Assembly: GCA_947473125.1 (NCBI GenBank)
Contig: CANJDH010000050.1
Location: forward strand, 1 to 33,950
Source of the DNA: Burkholderiales bacterium
GTDB taxonomy: Bacteria; Pseudomonadota; Gammaproteobacteria; Burkholderiales; JAEUOS01
Direction: 5' to 3'
DNA length: 33,950 nt
Below are positions 7,144-14,640 of the stretch, one piece after another. The notes under the pieces were generated by a model. It was given only the letters and a program-made list of their open reading frames with translations. It was not told the origin of the DNA and did no database searches. The position numbers were made by a program, and so were the translations under genes. Position 1 is the stretch's first letter. Every line of letters starts with the position of its first letter.

Positions 7144-8115
7144 TCAATCAGTCTGGATGTTCGCGCTGCGGATCAATTCCCCCATGCGCTTGACTTCGGA
7201 TTCGATATGTTTCTGCGCCGCCTCCGACGGCAGGGCTGCCGGGGTGAGAGCGAGATCAGTCAGGCGCCGAACCACGTCAGGCGAACGCAGGGCGCGCTCG
7301 ACCGTTTCGCTCATGGCCGACAACACCTCGCGTGGCACGCCGCTGGAGGTCACGATACCGGTCCAGTTGGAAAACTGGAACGCCGGGAGCCCGGCCTCAG
7401 CCGTGGTCGGCACCTCGGGCAATTGCGGGTGGCGCGCGTCGGATGGCACCGCGATCGGCCGCAGCCGGCCGGACTTGACGTGCACGATTGATTCGCCCAG
7501 GTTGGACACCGCAAAGTCGGTGCGCCCAGCGACCAGATCGATCATGGAAGGCGCCCCGCCCTTGTAGGGGACATGAACGGCATCGAATTTGCCAATTTGC
7601 TTGAACAGTTCGAGGCCGATGTGAGGCGGTGAACCGGTACCGCTCGATGGCGCGCTGTGGGTCTTGGTGCGCAGCAGGGCAACGAGCTCACCGAGGGACT
7701 TGGCTGCCAGGTTCGGATGGGTCACGATCAGCATGGCCGAGGTGGAACCAATGGCAACACCGACCAGATCACGCGTCAGGTTGTAAGGTGCCTTCGGGAA
7801 AAGCGAGGCATTGATGCCGTGGGTTAATGTGATGACGCCGATGGTGTAGCCGTCCGGCGGCGCCTTGGCCACCATGTCCATGCCGATCATGGCATTGCCG
7901 CCGGCGCGATTGTCGATCACCACGGATTGGCCCCACAACTCGCTGAGCTTGGGTGCGACTGCGCGCGCAAATACGTCGGCCCCGCCACCGGGAGGAAACG
8001 GCACGATAAAACGGATAGGGCGGTTCGGATAGGCCTGCGCGAGCACCGATTGAGCGGCGCCGCACAACACCAGCATCCCCGCCGCAAAAATACATTTCAA
8101 AACATGAAGGTGCAC
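7144..8115 (-). CDS. Bug/TctC-family periplasmic substrate-binding protein
   Basis: This 323-residue receptor starts at GTG 8115, chosen because GAGGAG lies six bases upstream. The signal peptide ends at about residue 26 (CGAAQSVLAQA), followed by YPNRPIRFIVPFPPGGGAD. Family marks are VVIDNRAGGNAMIGMDMVA, SGTGSPPHIGLELFKQ, VHVPYKGGAPSMIDLVAGR and FQFSNWTGIVTSSGVP. The GAP in the ligand loop and the sequence around SNLGESIVHVKSGRLR differ from the other four copies, so the ligand is probably different. It sits between the Ldh-family dehydrogenase and the reductase, all on the minus strand with gaps of about 40-60 bp. Confidence 0.93.
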   Translation of the reverse strand: MHLHVLKCIFAAGMLVLCGAAQSVLAQAYPNRPIRFIVPFPPGGGADVFARAVAPKLSELWGQSVVIDNRAGGNAMIGMDMVAKAPPDGYTIGVITLTHGINASLFPKAPYNLTRDLVGVAIGSTSAMLIVTHPNLAAKSLGELVALLRTKTHSAPSSGTGSPPHIGLELFKQIGKFDAVHVPYKGGAPSMIDLVAGRTDFAVSNLGESIVHVKSGRLRPIAVPSDARHPQLPEVPTTAEAGLPAFQFSNWTGIVTSSGVPREVLSAMSETVERALRSPDVVRRLTDLALTPAALPSEAAQKHIESEVKRMGELIRSANIQTD

Positions 8116-8173
8116 GTGAACTCCTCAAGAGTAACGTGAAACATCATCTCTGATCCATTGGCATGCAATGAAG

Positions 8174-9229
8174 TCATACCGGCACGAGATCGAATCGGAC
8201 GCCGACGCGTTCTCCGAGGGCGCGCAGTTCCCGTTCGATCTCAGGCGCGACAGCGAGGCCATGCGCATGGCCGTCGCGTTCCAGTTCTTCACCGCGCGAG
8301 CCAGGCAAGCGGCCACCGGCCTGCTCATAGATGCCGGTCCACTTGGAGGTGTAGGCATCGAACACCTCGCGTCCCGAAAACCCACCCGGATCCATGTACC
8401 AGAAAAAGGCGCTCTGCCGCCCGACTGCACCGCCGGCGGGAACGCGCGACACAAAGTTGGCAAGCGATTCGGCGGTCGCGGTGAATGCCCCGGCCAGGCA
8501 TTCGACCATCATGGCGATGCCGATGCCCTTGTGCCCACCCATCGGCATGAGCATGCCGTGCACCGCCTCGCGCGCATCGGTGGTGGGCTTGCCGCGCCGG
8601 TCCACCGCCCAGCCTTCCGGAATCGGCTTGCCGTCGCGCGCGGCGATCAGGATATGCCCGCGTGCGGCCACGCTGCAGGCGATGTCGAACACCAGTGGTT
8701 CGCGCCCCGGCACCGGGCAGCCAAACGCGATCGGGTTGTGCCCCAGGCCAGGTTCGGTAAAACCCTCCATCGCCAGCAGCGGCGGCGTGCGCTGCCCGAG
8801 CATGCAAAATGCACCGGCCTCCGCCGCGGCAAGGGCATGAATACCCAGTGCGCCCAGATGACCGCATTCGCGCACCGCGACAAACACCTGAGCGCGCTTG
8901 GCCAGTTCCTTGAGCGCAGCCTCCTGCAGAACGGGCGCCACCGCGTGTCCAAGCGCCCCGTCGGAATCGACGATGATGGCGCCATCGCGTACTTCAATAC
9001 GAATATCGGGACGCGGATTGAAGTCACCCTCTGCATACCGCTCCACATAGGAGGCTACGCGCGTCATGCCGTGGGTGCGGTAGCCGCGCAGATCGGTGCG
9101 CACCATGGTTTGTGCGATTTGCAGGGCAGACTCATCGGCGACGCCGGAAGCGGAAAAAATGCGCGCGGTCCAGCCGATCAGCGCCGCCGGAGGGTAACGC
9201 CGGGCACTTGCTACCGGTTCATTGGCCAT
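8174..9229 (-). CDS. Ldh-family (malate/L-lactate/sulfolactate) NAD(P)-dependent oxidoreductase
   Basis: This 351-residue protein belongs to the Ldh2 family, whose NAD(P)-dependent members include malate, ureidoglycolate, L-lactate and (2R)-3-sulfolactate (ComC) dehydrogenases. Visible marks are DLRGYRTHGMTRVASYVERY near residues 38-58, with the catalytic-region His, GALGHAVAPVLQEA, VAVRECGHLGALGIHALAAA, GHNPIAFGCPVPG, and MLMPMGGHKGIGIAMMVECL, the conserved glycine-rich loop. The frame stays open up to 9355, but that overlaps the Bug gene, so I chose ATG 9229, seven bases after its stop. Next to SuyAB-like genes a role in sulfolactate or another hydroxy acid is plausible, but it is inferred from context only. 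Confidence 0.87.
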   Translation of the reverse strand: MANEPVASARRYPPAALIGWTARIFSASGVADESALQIAQTMVRTDLRGYRTHGMTRVASYVERYAEGDFNPRPDIRIEVRDGAIIVDSDGALGHAVAPVLQEAALKELAKRAQVFVAVRECGHLGALGIHALAAAEAGAFCMLGQRTPPLLAMEGFTEPGLGHNPIAFGCPVPGREPLVFDIACSVAARGHILIAARDGKPIPEGWAVDRRGKPTTDAREAVHGMLMPMGGHKGIGIAMMVECLAGAFTATAESLANFVSRVPAGGAVGRQSAFFWYMDPGGFSGREVFDAYTSKWTGIYEQAGGRLPGSRGEELERDGHAHGLAVAPEIERELRALGERVGVRFDLVPV

Positions 9230-9236
9230 GGATAAG

Positions 9237-10196
9237 TCAATCCGCCTTGATACCGAGCTTCTTGAACAAGGTCGCGAAGTTGGCGTGCTCACTGCGCATT
9301 GCTGCCGTGAAGTCGTTGACGCCCTGCGCGACCACCTCGGCGCCGGACTCGGCAAGCCGGCGACGCACTTCGGGCTCTTTCAGGCTCGCGATGATCTCGG
9401 TCTCAAGTTTGGTGACGATGTCTCTTGGCGTACCGGCCGGCAGCATGAAGCAGTACCAGGTGGGATAGCCATCGAGATCGCGTCCGGTCACCTCGCGCAC
9501 CGTCGGCGCATCGGGAAAGATGCTCGAGCGCGTGGCATTCCACACGGCCAGCAAGCGCAGTTTGCCGGCCTTGATATTGCCGACCGCTGGCGGCGCGCCG
9601 GTAGTGCCGACGCTGACCTGACCGGCCATGGTGTCGGTCAGAATCGGCGGCGCGCCCTTGTATGGCACGTGCACGAGATCGATGCCCAGTTGCTCCTTGA
9701 GCATCTCAAGCTCGATATGCATGCCAGACCCGTTGCCGGGCGTCGCATAACTGAGTTTGCCCGGTTGGGCCCGGGCAGCCTCGATGAAATCCTTGAAAGT
9801 TCGAAACGGCGAATTGGCCGCCGTCGTCACCACCGTCGGCACCGATACCGCCTTGACCAGGGGAATGAAGTCCTTGAGGGCGTCGTACGGCAATGTCTGC
9901 AGGTGCGGCGCCATGGTGAAGGAGACGTCGGCCCCCACCAGCACGGTGTACCCGTCGGGCGCCGCCTTGGCGACGACGCCGGTGCCGAGCACACCGCTGG
10001 CACCGGGCCGGTTTTCCACCACAATGGACTGACCTAGGCGGGTTCCCAGGCTGGCCGCCACCAGCCGAGCGGTGAAATCGATCCCGCCTCCAGCGGGATA
10101 CGAAACGACAAAGCGGATCGGCTTGTTCGGATAGGGCTGGGCCGACACCCCGACTGCGAATGCGGCCAAAGCTGCTGCGATTAACAAGCGTTGCAT
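9237..10196 (-). CDS. Bug/TctC-family periplasmic substrate-binding protein
   Basis: This 319-residue receptor has the signal peptide MQRLLIAAALAAFAVGVSA, then QPYPNKPIRFVVSYPAGGGID. Family segments are VVENRPGASGVLGTGVVAKA, TPGNGSGMHIELEMLKEQ, VHVPYKGAPPILTDTMAGQ and PTWYCFMLPAGTPRD. The ATG follows the GntR stop by 1 nt and AGGAGC lies inside the end of the gntR frame, so translation is coupled to the regulator. This ties the receptor closely to the GntR/lyase unit, and it is the best candidate for the receptor of the lyase substrate. Confidence 0.94.
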   Translation of the reverse strand: MQRLLIAAALAAFAVGVSAQPYPNKPIRFVVSYPAGGGIDFTARLVAASLGTRLGQSIVVENRPGASGVLGTGVVAKAAPDGYTVLVGADVSFTMAPHLQTLPYDALKDFIPLVKAVSVPTVVTTAANSPFRTFKDFIEAARAQPGKLSYATPGNGSGMHIELEMLKEQLGIDLVHVPYKGAPPILTDTMAGQVSVGTTGAPPAVGNIKAGKLRLLAVWNATRSSIFPDAPTVREVTGRDLDGYPTWYCFMLPAGTPRDIVTKLETEIIASLKEPEVRRRLAESGAEVVAQGVNDFTAAMRSEHANFATLFKKLGIKAD

Positions 10197-10197
10197 G

Positions 10198-10992
10198 TCA
10201 CCTGCTCCTTTCTGCTGCCCGGTCTGAATGGCCTTCTCGAATGATCACCAGGCTGTCGGTGAATGGTCCGCCAAATATCCGCTGGTAGTAAAGCGGCCGC
10301 TCATTGACCGTGTGCCCGAACAATTCCATCGAAAAGCCCGGCGTCACGGTCTTGAGCCCCAGCATGCGCGCACTGCTCGCCGTCGGCGGTGCAACCCGAA
10401 TCAGCTGCTCCACCCTGAGCGTGGGCAACGACAGACGCCGCTCCAGCAGCTCGCGCAGATTGTCGGCGCGCATCGCCTGCGATGTTTGTTGATCCGACCT
10501 CCCCCCCGTTTTCCGGTTGACCTGGAATCCGGCTGCTCCAAGAGCAGCGTAGTCTGCAGCGCGCAGATAAAACTCGCTGGCCAGACGCACGCGCGGCCCT
10601 GCCTCAAACAGTCGGTCGATGCGCACGCAGGCGCGCTGCCCGAGAAACCGCGACCAGACGCCGGCCCCCTTGAGACGCGTCGCCTTGATCACCCTGACGA
10701 ACAAGGGAAGGGAGCGGCCGCGCGCGTCACGAAACTGCAAAAAGCGCACGTCCGCCGGCGCCAGCTGGGTACCCGACACAAAGGTGCCGCGACCATGCTC
10801 CCGGGTGATGACACCGACCCGCGCCAGATCGGCAAGCGCTTTTTGTACCGTGCCCAGACTGACCTCATAGTCGCGCGCGAGTTGTTCCTCGGACGGCAGA
10901 CGGTCGCCTTCACGCAGGCGACCTGCCGCGATCCGGCCAGTGATGCTGTCGGCAATTGCTCGTTGCTTGGTACGGGAAGGCAGGTCGGTCAC
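10198..10992 (-). CDS. GntR-family transcriptional regulator with UTRA (HutC-type) domain
   Basis: This 264-residue protein has a winged-helix domain at about residues 10-73 (ITGRIAAGRLREGDRLPSEE, then LGTVQKALADLARVGVITRE and HGRGTFV), the standard GntR pattern. A UTRA ligand-sensing domain follows to about residue 250, ending PLYYQRIFGGPFTDSLVIIR. The start is a GTG with a weak ribosome binding site, 22 bp after the lyase gene. UTRA domains bind small metabolites that release DNA. It probably controls its own operon and the divergent receptor gene through the palindrome at 12562-12579, which is an inference from position. Confidence 0.92.
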   Translation of the reverse strand: MTDLPSRTKQRAIADSITGRIAAGRLREGDRLPSEEQLARDYEVSLGTVQKALADLARVGVITREHGRGTFVSGTQLAPADVRFLQFRDARGRSLPLFVRVIKATRLKGAGVWSRFLGQRACVRIDRLFEAGPRVRLASEFYLRAADYAALGAAGFQVNRKTGGRSDQQTSQAMRADNLRELLERRLSLPTLRVEQLIRVAPPTASSARMLGLKTVTPGFSMELFGHTVNERPLYYQRIFGGPFTDSLVIIREGHSDRAAERSR

Positions 10993-11014
10993 GCAATACC
11001 GTCACGCATTAAGA

Positions 11015-12178
11015 TCAAATGGTCGCGCCAAACCGGCTGATGGCGGTTTCGCGTTGATCCAGTACCTCGCTCGTGGTGCGTGTTCCCGAGGCAACCTGGA
11101 GCGCAAAGTCATATAGGCGGTCGCCGATCGGCGCGACTGCTGATCCCTTTTCAAGAATGTCGGTGACGTCAAAATCAATGTTTTCGGGCATCTTGCGCAG
11201 GGTGTTGACGTTGCCGCTCACCTTGACAGTTGGCGACACCATGTTGCCGATCGGATTGCCGACTCCGGTGCCAAAGAAAATCATTTGGCAGCCGGCGGCG
11301 GCCATTGCCGTCATGTTCTCGACCGCCGGCGCCGGTGCCGCGAGAAAGTGCAGGCCCTTGCGCACCGGTGCTTCGCCATAGTCGAGCACGCCGACCAGCG
11401 GGCTGGAGCCGGATTTGACCATTGCGCCCAGGGCCTTTTCCTCAATCGTGGTAAGGCCGCCGCGAATATTGTCCGGCGTCGGATTGGTGCCTCGAATGTC
11501 CATACCAATACTCATCGCTTCGCGTTCCAGACCGGTGACGCGATCGAGAAATTTCTGGCGTACTTCGGGGTCGGCTGCACGCTGGGCGAACAGGTGCTCG
11601 GCACCGAAAAATTCAGAGGTCTCGGAAATGATGATGGTGCCGCCATCATCAACGAGCCGATCCGACATGCGCCCGATAGTTGGATTGCAGCTCAGCCCCG
11701 AAGTGGTATCGGAACCGCCGCACTCCACACCGATGCGCAGCATGGAAGCCGGAAACTGCTTGCGGCGCAGGCCGGATGCCGCGATCGCCAGACGCGCCGA
11801 CTTGCGCGTCGCGTCGGCCACGGCGCCGATGGTGCCACCCTCCATGTCCTGCACGGTCACCATTTCGATCCGTTTGCCGCTGGGCCGGATGCGGCGCGCG
11901 ATTTCTTCGGTGGTCTGCCCTTCGAGGCCAATCAGGACAACCGAGGCGATGTTCGGATTGCGCGCCATGCCGGCGATCGTGTTGTAGGTGATCTCGAGAT
12001 CGCGGCCATACTGCCCGCGCACAAACAGTGTCGTGATCGGCAAGGTGCCCTGCACTGCGTTGCACACCGCTCGCGTGATCGGATTGGTGTTGTCCATGAT
12101 CGACACAATGCCGACCCAGTTGCGCACGCCGACATCGCCGTTCTCGCGCTCGTATCCCAGAAATGTACCCGCCATCAT
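11015..12178 (-). CDS. UxaA-family lyase, large subunit (altronate dehydratase / SuyB-like)
   Basis: This 387-residue protein corresponds to the catalytic C-terminal part of altronate/galactarate dehydratases and to SuyB of (2R)-sulfolactate sulfo-lyase. Visible marks are the start GYERENGDVGVRNWVGIVS, LIGLEGQT, the conserved GVECGGSDTTSGLSCNPTIG, GGTIIISETSEFFGAEHL, and near the end AGCQMIFFGTGVGNPIGN and SPTVKVSGN. In UxaA and GarD this part is fused to a SAF domain. Here the SAF domain is a separate gene, the SuyA/SuyB arrangement. The start overlaps the stop of the SAF gene by four bases (ATGA). Likely reaction: dehydration of an aldonate or elimination of sulfite from sulfolactate. The two cannot be told apart by eye. 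Confidence 0.87.
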   Translation of the reverse strand: MMAGTFLGYERENGDVGVRNWVGIVSIMDNTNPITRAVCNAVQGTLPITTLFVRGQYGRDLEITYNTIAGMARNPNIASVVLIGLEGQTTEEIARRIRPSGKRIEMVTVQDMEGGTIGAVADATRKSARLAIAASGLRRKQFPASMLRIGVECGGSDTTSGLSCNPTIGRMSDRLVDDGGTIIISETSEFFGAEHLFAQRAADPEVRQKFLDRVTGLEREAMSIGMDIRGTNPTPDNIRGGLTTIEEKALGAMVKSGSSPLVGVLDYGEAPVRKGLHFLAAPAPAVENMTAMAAAGCQMIFFGTGVGNPIGNMVSPTVKVSGNVNTLRKMPENIDFDVTDILEKGSAVAPIGDRLYDFALQVASGTRTTSEVLDQRETAISRFGATI

Positions 12179-12471
12179 TTGGCCCCTCCGGTTTGGTCGC
12201 CACGGCCGCGTGCGGCCTCGACGTTGTGGGTGTGGACATGGTCACCGGCGCGAATCGCCTGGCTGGCGCGGCCGATCACCTGCCCGTACTTGAGCACCTC
12301 GGCCCCGGCTGCCAGGTCGCGCACGCAGACCTTGTGGCCAAACGGAATGTCGGATGAAATCGTCAGCGTCAGCGACGCCTCCCCTTGCAGCTTGCAGGGT
12401 TCGGCAGCGCGGCCTGAATCAATCAGTGTTGCCACGTTATCGGCGGCATTGAGAACAATCGCACGGGACAT
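12175..12471 (-). CDS. SAF-domain small subunit of UxaA-type lyase (SuyA-like)
   Basis: This 98-residue protein matches the N-terminal SAF domain of altronate dehydratase and SuyA. It starts MSRAIVLNAADNVATLID and contains SSDIPFGHKVCVRDLAAGAE and VLKYGQVIGRASQAIRAGDH, ending with the typical VHTHNVE motif. The frame is open up to 12498, but ATG 12471 has AAGGAG seven bases upstream and no other start does. It is the first gene of the minus-strand operon (SAF, large subunit, gntR, bug, ldh). The promoter region lies within 12472-12600. Confidence 0.87.
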   Translation of the reverse strand: MSRAIVLNAADNVATLIDSGRAAEPCKLQGEASLTLTISSDIPFGHKVCVRDLAAGAEVLKYGQVIGRASQAIRAGDHVHTHNVEAARGRGDQTGGAK

Positions 12472-12549
12472 TGAACACTCCTTGGGTGCAGGATGCAAAT
12501 CATGACTTCAGGATCGGAAGGCTACTCCGCACGCAAGGCAGCGTCAACA

Positions 12550-12560
12550 CTGCAGTGCAG
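12550..12560. repeat. 11-bp inverted repeat (CTGCA-G-TGCAG)
   Basis: Two 5-bp arms around one base, 1 bp from the larger palindrome. It may be part of the control region or due to chance. Confidence 0.35.
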
Positions 12561-12561
12561 C

Positions 12562-12579
12562 AAGTCCTATATAGGACTT
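12562..12579. promoter_or_regulatory. 18-bp perfect palindrome, candidate operator
   Basis: AAGTCCTATATAGGACTT reads the same on both strands. It lies in the divergent region between the SAF gene (start 12471) and the receptor gene (start 12671), 14 bp upstream of the plus-strand -35. On the minus strand its central TATATA could act as a -10, with a -35 overlapping the plus-strand -35. A dimeric regulator bound here could block both directions. The GntR protein at 10198-10992 is the likely binder. Confidence 0.7.
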
Positions 12580-12593
12580 TCTGTGGTCGATTG

Positions 12594-12622
12594 TTGACTT
12601 CGTCCCAGCCCGAATATATAGT
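12594..12622 (+). promoter_or_regulatory. Sigma-70-type promoter for the divergent receptor gene
   Basis: TTGACT (12594-12599), a 17-bp spacer, then TATAGT (12617-12622). Both hexamers match five of six consensus positions at the optimal spacing. The distance to ATG 12671 leaves a leader of about 40 nt. Confidence 0.75.
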
Positions 12623-12670
12623 GCTCGCAACGTCGCGAACACTCGCGTCGGCCTCGGGAGAAGATACGTG

Positions 12671-13681
12671 ATGGTCAATGCCGCAAAGGTTTGGCGTGGT
12701 CACATGCCGGCAATGGCGGTAGCCTTGGCCTTGTGTTCCGGCTGGGTCGCTTCGACGGCGTGCGGGCAAGGCACCTGGAAGCCCGCCAAAGCTGTGGAGT
12801 TTGTCAACCCCGCGGCGCCCGGAGGATCGGTCGACCTGATGATCCGCCTGACCAAGAAATTCGCCGAGGACAACAAGGTGTTTGACGTGCCGTCAAACGT
12901 ACTCTACAAAACCGGAGCCAACGGCGGCATCGCGATGGATTACGTAGGCCAGGCGGTCGGTGGCAACGAGACCTTGCTGGCAATTTCACACACCTTCCTG
13001 ACCCACAAGCTGACCGGTGAATCGCGCACCGACTGGCGGGACGTCACGCCGGTCGGCATACTGTTCAAGGAGTACCACGTCATCGCCGTGCGTGCCGATT
13101 CGCGCATCAAGGATGGACGCGATCTGATCGAGCGCTTGAGGCAGGATCCTTCATCGGTGAGCTTCGGTTTTTTCGGCAACCCGGGCAATCATTTGCACCT
13201 CGCTGCGGCCATCCCGCTCAAGGCCGCCGGGGTAGACATCCGAAAGCTCACCACCGTACCCTACCGCTCCGGTCCGGAGGCGATCACCGCCGTTCTGGGG
13301 GGCCATATCGACGCCGCCCTCGTTTCGGCGGTCAACACCGAACAGCAAGTGGCGTCCGGGAGGATGCGCGTGATCACGCAGTCCGGCGGAAAGCGCCTGC
13401 CGGGATTTCTCGCGCAGGTGCCGACCTGGAGGGAACTCGGCGTCAACGTCGAGTACGCCACAGCGCAGGGTTTCGCCGGGCCCAGGGGAATGTCCAGGGA
13501 GGCGGTCGCCTACTGGGAGTCGCTGCTGGGGCGATTGTCCAAGGATGAGGAATGGAACCGGCAGCTCACTCGCAGCATGTGGGATAGCGTCTACATGACT
13601 GGCGCGCAACACCGCAAATATTATGAGGAAGAGTTCGCCAAAATGCAGGCAGTTCTGGTCGAACTCGGGTTGGTAAAATAA
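12671..13681 (+). CDS. Divergent TctC/Bug-like periplasmic substrate-binding protein
   Basis: This 336-residue protein has a signal peptide (ATVALALCSGWVASTACG-like region, residues about 15-34) and then VEFVNPAAPGGSVDLMIRL, which replaces the usual PIxxVVPxxPGG motif. It keeps NGGIAMDYVGQ, FGNPGNHLHLAAAIPLKAAG, TVPYRSGPEAITAVLGGH and TAQGFAGPRGM. It is clearly less similar to the other four Bug proteins than they are to each other. A GTG at 12668 is possible, but ATG 12671 with GGGAGA upstream fits better. It has its own strong promoter and faces the lyase operon, so both probably answer to the same regulator. Confidence 0.87.
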   Translation: MVNAAKVWRGHMPAMAVALALCSGWVASTACGQGTWKPAKAVEFVNPAAPGGSVDLMIRLTKKFAEDNKVFDVPSNVLYKTGANGGIAMDYVGQAVGGNETLLAISHTFLTHKLTGESRTDWRDVTPVGILFKEYHVIAVRADSRIKDGRDLIERLRQDPSSVSFGFFGNPGNHLHLAAAIPLKAAGVDIRKLTTVPYRSGPEAITAVLGGHIDAALVSAVNTEQQVASGRMRVITQSGGKRLPGFLAQVPTWRELGVNVEYATAQGFAGPRGMSREAVAYWESLLGRLSKDEEWNRQLTRSMWDSVYMTGAQHRKYYEEEFAKMQAVLVELGLVK

Positions 13682-13760
13682 GTCCGAACCTCCTGCCTCT
13701 GGTTCGCCGGCCCTACATTTTCAATCGCTTTTTCGCATCACGCGTCGCAAGAGAGGCTCC

Positions 13761-14216
13761 ATGCGCATTGACTCGCACCTCCAGAAAGTTGGCAAATTGA
13801 ACGCACTGCGAGGGCGACTCGACCCGGACGCAGATTTCGAGGTCTGGTTCTGGGCCACCATGACCCTCGGCACCCATGCGGTAAACGCCGCCCTGCACCA
13901 CTGCGGTGCGACTCTTGAAGACGATGCTTTTGCGACCCAGCCGGGGGTCTATCTGATCGCCGGCCAGGATGGCCAACTCGAATCGGCATTGCGTTCATTG
14001 GGGGATGTGCTGCATGTGGGTCGGCCGAAAGTGGAAACCCCGGTTCCGCCTGACGTCAGCGCGATGATGCAGGCGATGGAAGTCATCGAGCACCATCGCG
14101 ACCCTTGCATTCGCGGAGAACGCGAGCCGACCCCCGCAATCGCGCGGGAATGCGACCAGGCCATTGCACAGGTCTTGGCACTGTTGCACGCCCGACTGGG
14201 AAAGACCGTACCATGA
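13761..14216 (+). CDS. Small protein of unknown function, paralogue A
   Basis: This 151-residue, probably helical cytosolic protein has no signal peptide and no domain I recognise. It contains ATMTLGTHAVNAALHHCGA near residues 32-50 and ends with an acidic/helical segment IEHHRDPCIRGEREP...ALLHARL. Both segments recur in the next gene (GTHWLNRALHLQGA; IEDIRPPFVRGDFPGG), so the two are tandem paralogues of different length. AGAGG lies six bases before the ATG. Its stop overlaps the start of the next gene (ATGA), and it lies 79 bp after the receptor gene, so all three may be one operon. Confidence 0.75.
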   Translation: MRIDSHLQKVGKLNALRGRLDPDADFEVWFWATMTLGTHAVNAALHHCGATLEDDAFATQPGVYLIAGQDGQLESALRSLGDVLHVGRPKVETPVPPDVSAMMQAMEVIEHHRDPCIRGEREPTPAIARECDQAIAQVLALLHARLGKTVP

Positions 14217-14566
14217 GCCCCGAAGAACACCGCGCCAAGGCGGAAAAAGTCGAACGCTCGCTTGCCAAGCTGGGGCCGGACGATTATGAAATGGCGATTG
14301 AGGGCGCGATGCTGGCCGGGACCCACTGGCTCAATCGCGCGCTGCATCTCCAGGGCGCAAGCAGTGCCGATGACGACGTATTGCACACCTACATGCTGAC
14401 CGTCAATGCCTTGCGCAAACTACGCGTTGTCGACGCGGCGCGCGTCGACGCACTAACCGAGATTGAAGACATTCGACCGCCATTTGTGCGCGGTGATTTC
14501 CCGGGTGGTCAGGATGCGGCACGGCGGAGTCTGGAGCTGCTCGCAAGAATCCGCAGCGGCGCCTGA
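14213..14566 (+). CDS. Small protein of unknown function, paralogue B
   Basis: This 117-residue protein has its ATG at 14213 inside the stop overlap of paralogue A. It begins MSPEEHRAKAEKVERSLAKL, then AMLAGTHWLNRALHLQGA, a short DDDVLHTYML segment, and IEDIRPPFVRGDFPGGQ. The conserved core GTHxxNxALHxxGA is shared with paralogue A. The composition is helical and no export signal is seen. The open frame extends upstream to 14105, but that part overlaps gene A and has no ribosome binding site. A four-helix bundle of HEPN type is conceivable, but I have no motif proof. Confidence 0.75.
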   Translation: MSPEEHRAKAEKVERSLAKLGPDDYEMAIEGAMLAGTHWLNRALHLQGASSADDDVLHTYMLTVNALRKLRVVDAARVDALTEIEDIRPPFVRGDFPGGQDAARRSLELLARIRSGA

Positions 14567-14605
14567 AGCGTTTGCCCCCGACCCTCGACAACACAGGCGC
14601 TTCAG
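14563..14605. terminator. Inverted repeat between convergent genes
   Basis: CTGAAGCG (14563-14570) and CGCTTCAG (14598-14605) form an 8-bp stem with a 27-nt loop, at the end of paralogue B and facing the CoA ligase gene end. There is no T tract. It is a weak candidate for a bidirectional terminator. Confidence 0.3.
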
Positions 14606-14640
14606 CCTGCAGGCAATAACGCTCGGGTGAACCAGGCGTA

